Assembly: GCA_944388405.1 (NCBI GenBank) | Contig: CALXIQ010000024.1 | Coordinates: forward strand, 62,001 to 126,000 | DNA length: 64,000 nucleotides | Origin: an uncultured Ruminococcus sp. | GTDB taxonomy: Bacteria; Bacillota; Clostridia; Oscillospirales; Ruminococcaceae | Direction: 5' to 3' | Shown: positions 54,936-63,042 of the stretch, in pieces | Layout: every line of letters starts with the position of its first letter | Position numbering within the stretch: the stretch's first letter is position 1 | Position numbers and translations under genes: made by a program | The notes under the pieces: model-generated | Database searches by the model: none | The model's input: only the letters and a program-made list of their open reading frames with translations | Told to the model about the DNA's origin: nothing

Positions 54936-55826
54936 ATGAAAGATTCTTTTTCACGCTTTCACCCGCTGGTGAGCTTTGGCTATTTTACTGCGGTGCTGTT
55001 GTTTTCAATGTTTGTTATGAACCCCGTTTTTCTGCTTATCGCCATAGTAAACGCCGTTTGGTATTCGGCATATCTCAACGGAGCAAAAAGCCTTCGCTTC
55101 GCACTTCTGTATGTCTTGCCCTTGGCGGTTATGCTGATTGTTATTAATCCGCTGTTCAATCATGAGGGAGTGACAATTTTAACTTATCTGCCAAACGGAA
55201 ACCCACTTACGCTGGAGTCGATTGTGTACGGCGTTATGGCAGGGCTGCTGATGGCAGTGGTGGTAATGTGGTTTTCCTGCTTCAACAAGGTAATGACTGC
55301 CGATAAATTTATGTATCTTTTCTCAAAAGCAATCCCTCATCTCAGCCTTATGCTGTCAATGAGCCTGAGGTTTGTTCCTCGCTTTAAGGAACAGTTTGCA
55401 GAGGTCAGAAAAGCCCAGCAATGCATTGGTCGGGATATTTCAAGCGGTAGTATTATTCGGCGCATTAAAAATGCCGTGAGAATTTTCGGAATAATGATAA
55501 GCCGAGCCCTTGAAGGTTCGGTTGAAACCGCCGACTCAATGCGAAGCCGCGGTTACGGTACGACAAAAAGAACTTGCTTTACAAAATACACATTTGAAAA
55601 AAGAGACGGCGTTATCCTTACGCTTACAGCGGCGTTCAGCGGATATGTGATTTTTAGCTGTGTAATGGGTTATGCTGATTTCAGATGCTTTCCCACGGTG
55701 AGCATAAGCCCCGTAACGGCGTGGTCGCTGACGGTGTATGTCTGCTATTTTGCGCTGTGCTCAATGCCCATGATAATAAATTTACGGGAGGACAGAAAGT
55801 GGAAATATTTAAGGTCGAAAATTTAA
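54936..55826 (+). CDS. ecfT: ECF transporter transmembrane subunit
   Basis: A 296-residue CbiQ/EcfT protein: about six hydrophobic segments and the two coupling-helix arginine motifs, seen as ARS-like SRALEGSVETADSMRSRGYG and the RFVPRFKEQFAEVRKAQQ stretch. It couples the ATPases to the S component. An AAAGGAGGA site lies 14 bases before the ATG; a three-codon frame ATGGCAACCTGATG ends on the start codon (TGATG), so re-initiation is possible. The downstream gene starts inside this one. Confidence 0.93.
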   Translation: MKDSFSRFHPLVSFGYFTAVLLFSMFVMNPVFLLIAIVNAVWYSAYLNGAKSLRFALLYVLPLAVMLIVINPLFNHEGVTILTYLPNGNPLTLESIVYGVMAGLLMAVVVMWFSCFNKVMTADKFMYLFSKAIPHLSLMLSMSLRFVPRFKEQFAEVRKAQQCIGRDISSGSIIRRIKNAVRIFGIMISRALEGSVETADSMRSRGYGTTKRTCFTKYTFEKRDGVILTLTAAFSGYVIFSCVMGYADFRCFPTVSISPVTAWSLTVYVCYFALCSMPMIINLREDRKWKYLRSKI

Positions 55827-58456
55827 GCTTTGCCTACCCGGAAAGGGAAGAAAATGCGATTGACAACATCTCATTTTCGGTTTACCCGGGTGAATTTATC
55901 ACAATCTGCGGTCCTTCCGGCTGTGGTAAAAGCACTCTCCTTAGGCATTTTAAGACGGTGCTGACTCCTCACGGCAAAAGAGAGGGCAGAATAGTTTTCA
56001 GACAAACTTCACTTGATGAAACAGCGGCGGAGTTTCAAAGCCGTGAAATTGGCTTTGTAGGGCAGTCGCCGGATAATCAGCTCGTCACCGATAAGGTGTG
56101 GCATGAGCTGGCGTTCGGCCTGGAAAGCCTCGGGGTGGATAGCGATACCATACGCCGAAAAACCGCTGAAGCGGCAGAGTTTTTTGGAATACAGCCTATT
56201 TTTGAAAAGAATGTAAGCGAGCTTTCGGGCGGTCAGAAGCAGCTACTGAATCTGGCTTCTGTGCTGGTAACAAAGCCGTCGGTTGTGGTCCTGGACGAGC
56301 CCACTGCCCAGCTTGACCCCATTGCGGCGTCGGAGTTTATTAGTATGCTTGTGAAAATTAACCGTGAGCTTGGAATAACGGTTATCATCACCGAGCACAG
56401 ACTCGAGGAGGTAATTCCCGTAAGCAGCCGTCTGATTGCAATGGAGGGTGGTAGAATAATCTGTGACGATGTCCCACGCAAAGCCGCCAAGCTTTTAAAA
56501 GATGGCGGTATGTTTGCGGCGATGCCTGCGCCAATGCGAATCTGGTCTGCACTGTCAGATGGCGGCGATTGTCCCCTGACGGTGGGGGAGGGCAGAGTGT
56601 GGCTTGAAGGGTACGCACTTAATCACACTCCCACGCCGTTAAAGCGTGAATATACAAAAGATGTAGGCGAAACGGCGGTGGAGGTAAAAAACGCCTGGTT
56701 CAGATACGACAAAAACGGGGAGGATATACTTAAAGGAGTATCCTTTAAAGCGGAAAAAGGGCGGCTGCTTGCAATAATCGGCGGGAATGGCGCCGGAAAA
56801 ACCACGCTGCTTTCTCTGCTTTGCGGGATTAATTTTCCATACCGTGGAAAAGTCATCATCAACGGTGAGAATATCCGGGAGGTTAAAAATCTAAGCGGCA
56901 ATATTGTGGGAGCAGTCCCCCAGAATCCCGAAGCTTTGTTTGTTAAGAAAACCTTGCAGGAGGATTTGACTGAAATGCTTGACGGCAAAAAGCTGTCGGC
57001 AGCCGAAAAAGCCGGGGCAGTGGCAGCCGTCATGAAGCTTTGCGGAATCGAGGGGCTTTGCTTACGTCATCCTTTTGACCTTTCCGGCGGCGAGCGGCAG
57101 AAGGCGGCTCTTGCAAAGGTTTTGTTGTGCGACCCTCAGATACTGTTGCTGGACGAGCCTACAAAGGGGCTTGACGCTGATTTTAAGCATACCTTTGCCG
57201 CAATCCTTAAAGCCTTGTGTCTTAAAGGCAAGACCATAATAATGGTTAGCCATGATATTGAATTCTGCGCCGAGTACGCCGACAGCTGCGTTATGCTGTT
57301 TAACGGCAGTGCGGCGGCAGAGGGCAGACCGTCTGATTTCTTTGCGGAAAATATGTTTTACACCACCTCCGCAAGCCGCATGGCAGGAGGCATAGTAAAA
57401 GGCGCGGTTACGGTAAACGACGTTATAACTGCATTCGGCGGCAAAGCGGAGGAAATTAAGCCCATAGATATGCCCCCTGTTGCCAATCTGAAGCTTCCCT
57501 ACCGTCAGGAGCAGTCGCCTGTGCCAAGTAAACGGGGTAAAATGTCCCTTGGACGTAAAATTCTGATTTCCATGGCTGTTGTGCTTTTCGCAGTATCGGC
57601 AGGTTTAAGCTTAGGATTGATAAATACGCCTGTTAATGCACTGCTTGGAATAAGACCTGAATATATTCTGCTTGTAATAAGCGTAATTCTCCTTGGAATG
57701 GCATTTGTAAAAAAGCCGGATTACAAAACATATGACACCCCTCCCGCTAAAAAGCGGCAGCTGAAAAAGCGTACCATAGCCGCTGCGGCAATGATTCTCC
57801 TGGCAATTCCTGTGACGGTGTTTGTGGGGGTTTATTATCTTGACGATAAAAAATATCTGTTTATCTCACTGCTGGTAATGCTTGAATGTATGCTGCCATT
57901 CTTTATGATTTTTGAGGGCAGAAAGCCAATGGCGAGAGAGCTTGTTATAATCTCTGCCCTGTGTGGACTGGCAGTTGCGGGCAGGGCGGCATTTTATATG
58001 TTCCCCCAGTTTAAGCCGGTGCTTGCGCTGATGATAATCTCGGGAGTAGCCTTCGGCGGCGAAACAGGCTTTCTTGTAGGCGCAGTGACAATGCTTGTAT
58101 CCAATATGTTTTTTCAACAGGGACCATGGACTCCCTGGCAGATGTTTGCAATGGGCATAATCGGATTTTTATCTGGAATATTGTTTCGCAAGGGATTTCT
58201 GCGGCGTGACCGCATTCCATTGAGCATATTCGGATTTCTCTCCGCCGTGATAATCTATGGAGGAATAATGAACCCATCCTCAGCGATAATTGCAGGGACA
58301 GAGCTTAACCGATATGTGCTTGCATCATATTATGCTGTGGGGCTTCCCATGGATATTGTCCACGGTCTGGCTACGGCGGTGTTTTTGTTTATAGGCGCAG
58401 AGCCTATGCTTGACAGACTTGACAGAGTAAAGGTTAAATACGGATTGGCGGAGTAG
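55799..58456 (+). CDS. Fused ECF ATPase-ATPase-S component (probable cobalamin transporter)
   Basis: An 885-residue single polypeptide joining three ECF subunits. ATPase 1 (about 1-235): Walker A GPSGCGKST, LSGGQKQLLNLA, VVLDEPTAQLD. ATPase 2 (about 290-520): GGNGAGKTT, LSGGERQKAALAKV, LLLDEPTKGLD. Then hydrophobic segments (about 581-690) and an S component (about 705-885) with GRAAFYMFPQFKP, VAFGGETGFLVGA and GPWTPWQMFAMG, a pattern of the cobalamin/CbrT-like S proteins. The GTG start at 55799 follows GGGAGG and overlaps ecfT by 28 bases. The cobalamin assignment rests on the riboswitch, the DUF4430 partners and the S-component motifs together. Confidence 0.9.
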   Translation: MEIFKVENLSFAYPEREENAIDNISFSVYPGEFITICGPSGCGKSTLLRHFKTVLTPHGKREGRIVFRQTSLDETAAEFQSREIGFVGQSPDNQLVTDKVWHELAFGLESLGVDSDTIRRKTAEAAEFFGIQPIFEKNVSELSGGQKQLLNLASVLVTKPSVVVLDEPTAQLDPIAASEFISMLVKINRELGITVIITEHRLEEVIPVSSRLIAMEGGRIICDDVPRKAAKLLKDGGMFAAMPAPMRIWSALSDGGDCPLTVGEGRVWLEGYALNHTPTPLKREYTKDVGETAVEVKNAWFRYDKNGEDILKGVSFKAEKGRLLAIIGGNGAGKTTLLSLLCGINFPYRGKVIINGENIREVKNLSGNIVGAVPQNPEALFVKKTLQEDLTEMLDGKKLSAAEKAGAVAAVMKLCGIEGLCLRHPFDLSGGERQKAALAKVLLCDPQILLLDEPTKGLDADFKHTFAAILKALCLKGKTIIMVSHDIEFCAEYADSCVMLFNGSAAAEGRPSDFFAENMFYTTSASRMAGGIVKGAVTVNDVITAFGGKAEEIKPIDMPPVANLKLPYRQEQSPVPSKRGKMSLGRKILISMAVVLFAVSAGLSLGLINTPVNALLGIRPEYILLVISVILLGMAFVKKPDYKTYDTPPAKKRQLKKRTIAAAAMILLAIPVTVFVGVYYLDDKKYLFISLLVMLECMLPFFMIFEGRKPMARELVIISALCGLAVAGRAAFYMFPQFKPVLALMIISGVAFGGETGFLVGAVTMLVSNMFFQQGPWTPWQMFAMGIIGFLSGILFRKGFLRRDRIPLSIFGFLSAVIIYGGIMNPSSAIIAGTELNRYVLASYYAVGLPMDIVHGLATAVFLFIGAEPMLDRLDRVKVKYGLAE

Positions 58457-58617
58457 CTGTCGGAAATAATCAACGGTTGATTGTATGTTTCTGCAAATTA
58501 TAGGCTGGGATTTTTTTAAGGACTTTTATTTCAATAAATTTCTTTTTTATTTCAGTTTTAAAAGCTCGTTTTCGGTGCAAATTATAATTAAGCATTAAAT
58601 GCAACGGAGGTGTAGAT

Positions 58618-59067
58618 TTGCAGAGCAAAGCAGTCAAGATTTTTACATTATTTGCTGTAGGCGCCCTTATATACGGACTGATAGAAATATGGGCAAGGGG
58701 CTTCACCCACATAACAATGGGAGTATTAGGGGGAGCTTCAATGGTTGTGATACATCTTTTGAATGACGAGCGGCGACAGGGCATGAACTATTTCCTGCAG
58801 ATTTCAATAGCGGCGTTTTTTATAACGGCAATTGAATTTCTGGCAGGGGAGATTCTAAACAAATATCTTCAAATGAACATCTGGGATTATTCCGACATTC
58901 CCCTAAACTTTGACGGACAGATTTGTCTGCCGTTTGTTTTTTTGTGGGTTATACTTTCCGCCGTAGGAACAGCCCTTGACGATTTAATACGCTGGAGAAT
59001 GTTTAAAGAACCCAGGAATTTCAGCTACCTGAAAAGCGAACCCCCTTTAAGCGTCGATGCAAATTAG
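58618..59067 (+). CDS. CmpB-like membrane protein ('ABC transporter type IV' family)
   Basis: A 149-residue membrane protein with about four hydrophobic segments. The conserved IEFLAGEILNKYL...IWDYSDIPLNFDGQICLPF block is that of PF06541 proteins, labelled putative ABC transporter permeases but of unproven function. The start is TTG at 58618 with CGGAGGTG upstream. It follows the ECF gene after 161 bp of AT-rich sequence, so it may be a separate unit. Confidence 0.82.
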   Translation: MQSKAVKIFTLFAVGALIYGLIEIWARGFTHITMGVLGGASMVVIHLLNDERRQGMNYFLQISIAAFFITAIEFLAGEILNKYLQMNIWDYSDIPLNFDGQICLPFVFLWVILSAVGTALDDLIRWRMFKEPRNFSYLKSEPPLSVDAN

Positions 59068-59069
59068 AA

Positions 59070-59122
59070 AAACGATACCGCACAATGCTGTAAGCAAACC
59101 GTGTGCGGTATCGTTTGTTTTT
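59070..59122. terminator. Bidirectional terminator between the CmpB-like gene and the cytidylyltransferase
   Basis: Perfect 14-bp stem AAACGATACCGCAC / GTGCGGTATCGTTT with a 19-nt loop, T-rich on the right. Confidence 0.9.
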
Positions 59123-59137
59123 ATACAAGTCCTTAGT

Positions 59138-59830
59138 TTAAATCAACGCTTCGGCGATTTTCAGGTCATAAGGCGTAGTAATTTTAATGTTGCTTACATC
59201 ACCCTCAACAATCGAAACGGGTATACCTGCGCCGTTAAACACTCCGCAGGCGTCGGTAAGAGAGCTTTTTTGCTTTTCAGTAAGCCTTGAGTATGCGTCA
59301 ATAAAAGTCTTTATATTAAAGCTTTGAGGTGTCTGAGCATGATAAAGACAGTTGCGGTCAAGGGTTTTTTCGGTTTCCGTTCCATTTTCGCTGTATAAAA
59401 TCGTATCCGTTGCCTTAACAGCGGTAGTGCAAGGTTTGCCTGACAGCGCCGTTTGGATGTTACCGTTTATTATTTTATCTGTTACAAAGGGTCTTACGGC
59501 GTCGTGAGTGAGAATTATGTCGTCGGGGTTAATTCCGTAATCCTCCGAGATCTTTTCTATTATCCTCAGCACCGTGGAATTTCTGTCCTTGCCGCCTTTT
59601 ATAATGCAGATACGTTCTTTCTGCTCAATATACTCATTGACAAGGCTTTCGGTATATCCTATCCGTTCACTGTGAACGCCCAGGTAAATTTTTTCAATGC
59701 GGCTGTCGGCAAGAAACTTTTCCACTGTCCATATAATTATCGGCTTGCCCTTAAGCTTTATAAACTGCTTTGGAATGTCAAAGCCCATTCTGCTGCCGAT
59801 TCCGCCTGCCGCTATTCCTGCAAAAATCAT
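59138..59830 (-). CDS. IspD/TarI-family cytidylyltransferase (TarI-like)
   Basis: A 230-residue nucleotidyltransferase that joins CMP to a sugar- or isoprenoid-phosphate. CTP-binding loop AGGIGSRMG, then FDIPKQFIKL, the central THDAVRPF and QTPQSFNI blocks and the terminal TTPYDLKIAEAL. The start AGIAAGGIGSRMG...PKQF and the ending resemble D-ribitol-5-phosphate cytidylyltransferase (TarI, wall polyol synthesis) more than IspD of the MEP pathway, but the two are easily confused and a search is needed. It is followed by prs on the same strand with a 66-bp gap (prs upstream). Confidence 0.85.
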   Translation of the reverse strand: MIFAGIAAGGIGSRMGFDIPKQFIKLKGKPIIIWTVEKFLADSRIEKIYLGVHSERIGYTESLVNEYIEQKERICIIKGGKDRNSTVLRIIEKISEDYGINPDDIILTHDAVRPFVTDKIINGNIQTALSGKPCTTAVKATDTILYSENGTETEKTLDRNCLYHAQTPQSFNIKTFIDAYSRLTEKQKSSLTDACGVFNGAGIPVSIVEGDVSNIKITTPYDLKIAEALI

Positions 59831-59896
59831 TTGTTACAAGACCACCCTTTACCCGAATATAAATCAAGGGCGGATATACCGCCCTTATATTTTGTA

Positions 59897-61045
59897 TTAC
59901 TGACCGTATTTTTTCAGCAGCGCAGCGATTTTCTGATGAGGATCGATAATATTTGATATGGAAAGATCATGATTGAGGGAAGCGATAAAATAAGAAATAT
60001 ACTTAGCGCAGTCAACCTCATGGAACCACGTTCTCTGCAGAAGCTGAGGAGTGCGATAGGTAAGGTTTGTGCCGAAAACTCCGTCGATAATTCCGTCGGC
60101 ATATGCCTTGTCAAAGCTGTCAAGCCCGTTGGTGAAAATAGCGTAGGTAGCATAAGCAAAAATTCTCTTGGCTTTACGCTTTTTCAGCTCAACCGCAACC
60201 TCCAGCATCGACTCGCCCGAGGAGATAATGTCGTCAGCAACAAAAACGTCCTTGCCTGTCAGATCGTTACCGAGATATTCGTGAGCCACAATCGGATTTC
60301 TTCCGTCGATTACAATCGAATAGTCACGACGCTTATAGAACATTCCCAGGTCAACGCCCAGTACCGAAGCGTAATACATATTTCTGTTGATAGCGCCTTC
60401 GTCGGGGGAAACAATCATAAAATGATCCTTGTCGATAACAAAGTTATCTATGCTCTTGAACATTGCTTTCAGAACCTGATATGAGGGAATGATATTGTCA
60501 AAGCCCATAAGCGGCACTGCATTCTGCACTCTCGGATCGTGAGCGTCAAAGGTAAGTATATTCTCAACACCCATAGCCTCCAGCTCCTGAAGAGCAACGG
60601 CACAGTCGAGGGACTCGCGATAGTTTCTTCTGTGCTGACGTCCGCCGTAAAGAGAAGGCATAATAACGTTTATTCTGTGAGCCTTTCCGCTTGCCGCCTG
60701 AATTATTCTCTTGAGGTCCTGATAATGGTCGTCGGGCGACATGGCATTTTTCTTGCCGAAATAATTGTAGGTACAGCTATAGTTGCCCACATCGCAAAGA
60801 ATGAACAGGTCGTTTCCTCTTACAGTGGATCTTATCAGACCTTTTCCATCGCCGGAGGAAAATCTCGGACAGTCTGTTTCAATAAGATAATTGTCATTTG
60901 CCATGCCCTGGTCTTTTCCCCATTTAACAAGATAATCGTTGATTTTTTTGCCCAGCTCCTGTGTGCCGTTCATTGAAATAAGACCGAGGGGCGCAACTCT
61001 TGTCTGAGTGTCGAACAAAATTTTTTTTGTGTTTGAGCTTTCCAT
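59897..61045 (-). CDS. prs: Ribose-phosphate pyrophosphokinase
   Basis: Makes PRPP from ribose-5-phosphate and ATP. It has 382 residues from the ATG at 61045, preceded by GGAGG (minus strand); an upstream in-frame ATG at 61111 has no binding site. PRPP-binding loop DVFVADDIISSGESMLE, RRDYSIVIDGRN flexible loop, and FDAHDPRVQNA for the ATP site. At 382 residues it is longer than the classical type (about 315), matching a longer Prs form I recall from other Clostridia. A leader of about 200 nt precedes it. Confidence 0.93.
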   Translation of the reverse strand: MESSNTKKILFDTQTRVAPLGLISMNGTQELGKKINDYLVKWGKDQGMANDNYLIETDCPRFSSGDGKGLIRSTVRGNDLFILCDVGNYSCTYNYFGKKNAMSPDDHYQDLKRIIQAASGKAHRINVIMPSLYGGRQHRRNYRESLDCAVALQELEAMGVENILTFDAHDPRVQNAVPLMGFDNIIPSYQVLKAMFKSIDNFVIDKDHFMIVSPDEGAINRNMYYASVLGVDLGMFYKRRDYSIVIDGRNPIVAHEYLGNDLTGKDVFVADDIISSGESMLEVAVELKKRKAKRIFAYATYAIFTNGLDSFDKAYADGIIDGVFGTNLTYRTPQLLQRTWFHEVDCAKYISYFIASLNHDLSISNIIDPHQKIAALLKKYGQ

Positions 61046-61254
61046 TCCAAGATCCTCCGTTTTCTGTTTTATTTTGAGCCGCCTTATAAGCCTTTGATAC
61101 GTTTTAAGCAACCTATGTAATTACAAAGCGTAAATAATCATGCCATACCCGGCAAGAAAATACTCTGCCGCACGCAATTTTCACACCGCAAAAAACGATA
61201 ACCGACTATGAAAGACGACTGAGGCAAACAGCCTTTACGCACTTCTACTATTTT

Positions 61255-61283
61255 ATTATACTTTATTCGATTCGTTTTTACAA
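61255..61283 (-). promoter_or_regulatory. Promoter of prs
   Basis: Minus strand: TTGTAA, 17 bp, TATAAT (61260-61255). Start near 61248. Confidence 0.6.
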
Positions 61284-61422
61284 TACCTTCTACGAAATTT
61301 TATATTTATTTATATTATTACACAAAATCATCCTCACAATTTTTAAAGCTTTTATACAACAATGTTTATTAAAACGTTTCCATCATTCAACTTTTATCTA
61401 TAAAATGTTGGCTGTCCGAAAG

Positions 61423-61451
61423 TTGATTTTATCCGGCGAGTATGCTATAAT
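61423..61451 (+). promoter_or_regulatory. Promoter of the metallophosphoesterase operon
   Basis: TTGATT (61423-61428), 17 bp, TATAAT (61446-61451), with TGC before the -10 (extended -10). Confidence 0.85.
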
Positions 61452-61483
61452 ATCATTCAGACAGCGTCATGGGAGGAAAACAG

Positions 61484-62575
61484 ATGGAAAATGTTATCAG
61501 GACAGTGCTTCCGCACAAATGCAGAATAATTGCCATGAGCGATATTCATACATACGACAATCTGCTTAAATCAGTACTTAAAAAAGCGGAATACAAGCCG
61601 GGTGAGGACTATCTGGTTATAGTAGGTGATATTCTCGAACACAGGGATAATAACTTAAGCACTATCCGCACTGTAATGAAGCTGTGTGAAAACGACAGAA
61701 CTTTCTGCTTACTTGGAAACAATGATACTGCCGTTGTCAGAATGGCGTTTTCATATCCTTATGAACGATTTGCCGAAAAATTTTATTGGAAGGGCACAAC
61801 TTACAATCAGATGGCTGAAAGCCTTGGCTTTGATTGGTGCAGTGAGGAAAACTGGCTTGATATACGCAGGGCGGTCCACGAAAAATATAAGCCGGAGCTT
61901 GATTTTATGAAAGCACGCCCAATTGCCTTGGACACTCAGGAGCATTTTTTTGTTCACGCAGGACTTGAAAACCGTCCCGACTGGGAGAATACTGACGATA
62001 ATTATGCAATAACAGTCCCATGGTTTTTCACAAAAGAAAACCCAACGGACAAATGGCTTGTTGTAGGTCATTTTCCCGTGTATAATTTTAAGGAGAGCAA
62101 CTGTACAAACCTGCCGATTTTTGATTATGACAAAAAGATAATTGACATTGACGGCGGACTCGGCATAAAGCCTGCATGTCAGCTTAACGCTCTGATAATA
62201 AATAAGGACGGGAATAATTATACCTACAGCGTTGTCTGGGATACAGTGTTTGACAGAAAAACCGTAAAATCCGATTACCACAGCCTGCTTAATCCCGTTT
62301 ATACCAACTGGAGCAATCAGGATATAGAAATACTAAGCACTGAAGAAGGTCTGGCATATGTTCGCGATAATGTAACCGGACAAAGCGGATATATCCCCGA
62401 AAGCCGTATATATGACAGCAAGGGAGTTAAGTCGGTATATGATTTTCTTTCGGCGTTTTTGTCGGTTAAAAAGGGTGAGAGTGTTTTTTATGTTGAAGAA
62501 CGAAACGGGTATGCCAAGATAATAACCGACAACGGTAAGGTCGGATGGATACCGAAAAAATGTTTAGAGGAGTGA
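61484..62575 (+). CDS. Metallophosphoesterase with bacterial SH3 domain
   Basis: A 363-residue protein. The calcineurin-like phosphoesterase domain (about 12-240) shows all blocks: MSDIHTYD, VGDILEHRDN, LLGNND, VHAGLENR and VGHFPV with DIDGGLG. The C terminus (about 275-363) looks like two SH3b-type modules: VRDNVTGQSGYIPESRI and VEERNGYAKI...GKVGWIPKKCL. No signal peptide, so the SH3 part would act in the cytosol, which is unusual since SH3b often binds cell wall. The ATG at 61484 follows GGGAGG. Substrate unknown (protein phosphatase PrpA-like or nucleotide). Confidence 0.87.
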   Translation: MENVIRTVLPHKCRIIAMSDIHTYDNLLKSVLKKAEYKPGEDYLVIVGDILEHRDNNLSTIRTVMKLCENDRTFCLLGNNDTAVVRMAFSYPYERFAEKFYWKGTTYNQMAESLGFDWCSEENWLDIRRAVHEKYKPELDFMKARPIALDTQEHFFVHAGLENRPDWENTDDNYAITVPWFFTKENPTDKWLVVGHFPVYNFKESNCTNLPIFDYDKKIIDIDGGLGIKPACQLNALIINKDGNNYTYSVVWDTVFDRKTVKSDYHSLLNPVYTNWSNQDIEILSTEEGLAYVRDNVTGQSGYIPESRIYDSKGVKSVYDFLSAFLSVKKGESVFYVEERNGYAKIITDNGKVGWIPKKCLEE

Positions 62576-62580
62576 TTGAA

Positions 62581-62952
62581 ATGAATTTAACCCCATTTTT
62601 CAAAGGCATAATTGACTCGGACGACCAGGCCGTAGTTATTTGCAATACTAAGCATGAAATTATATATATGAACCCTGCGGCGGTTAAAAGATACGAAAAA
62701 TTCGGAGGCGCACAGCTTGTGGGCAAAAGCGTGCTTGACTGTCATAACCCCCGATCGGTGGAAATCATCAGGCGCAATATTGAGATTATGACCAATGATA
62801 AAGGCGTAAACAAGATTTTTGAAGCCCACAGTACAAAAAACGGCGGAAACTATGACATCTACACCACCGCAATCCGCAATGAGGACGGCGAACTGATAGG
62901 CTATTACGAAAAATTCGAGGATAAGAATCTGTACTTATCCGAAAAAGACTGA
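62581..62952 (+). CDS. Small PAS-domain protein
   Basis: A 123-residue single PAS domain (about 10-115: GIIDSDDQAVVICNTKHEII, NPAAVKRYEKFGG, ELIGYYEKFED), with CHNPRS in the middle region found in a heme- or flavin-type PAS subgroup. No output domain, so it works as a sensor partner or dimerisation unit. The ATG at 62581 follows AGAGG. It lies 5 bp after the metallophosphoesterase gene and is probably coexpressed. Confidence 0.82.
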   Translation: MNLTPFFKGIIDSDDQAVVICNTKHEIIYMNPAAVKRYEKFGGAQLVGKSVLDCHNPRSVEIIRRNIEIMTNDKGVNKIFEAHSTKNGGNYDIYTTAIRNEDGELIGYYEKFEDKNLYLSEKD

Positions 62953-63006
62953 TGGTGATGTCCACGCTTTGGAGAAATAATCAAGTTATATAGCATAAAA
63001 AACAGG

Positions 63007-63033
63007 AAAGGAGCGCTGCTCTTTATTGAGCAG
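63007..63033 (+). promoter_or_regulatory. tgt ribosome binding site separated from the start by a hairpin
   Basis: The only good site, AAAGGAG (63007-63013), lies 29 nt before the tgt ATG. Between them sits a hairpin CTGCTC (63016-63021) / GAGCAG (63028-63033). If folded, it shortens the effective spacing to about 11 nt. Confidence 0.55.
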
Positions 63034-63042
63034 AGTGGTAAA

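Larger units (their letters stand above)
61046..61483. other. Divergent intergenic region between prs and the metallophosphoesterase gene
   Basis: Non-coding. It contains two divergent promoters (separate entries). Between the prs promoter and the prs start lies a leader of about 200 nt with short hairpins (AGGC-TGTTT-GCCT type) that I cannot assign to a known riboswitch. An AT-rich stretch (61290-61400) carries no gene. Confidence 0.7.

Noticed and set aside
59138..59830. Firm assignment as ispD of the MEP pathway
   Set aside because: The sequence ends and core blocks resemble TarI at least as well; no other MEP gene is adjacent.
59969..60976. Plus-strand frames opposite prs
   Set aside because: They lie inside prs, which has full PRPP-synthase motifs on the minus strand.
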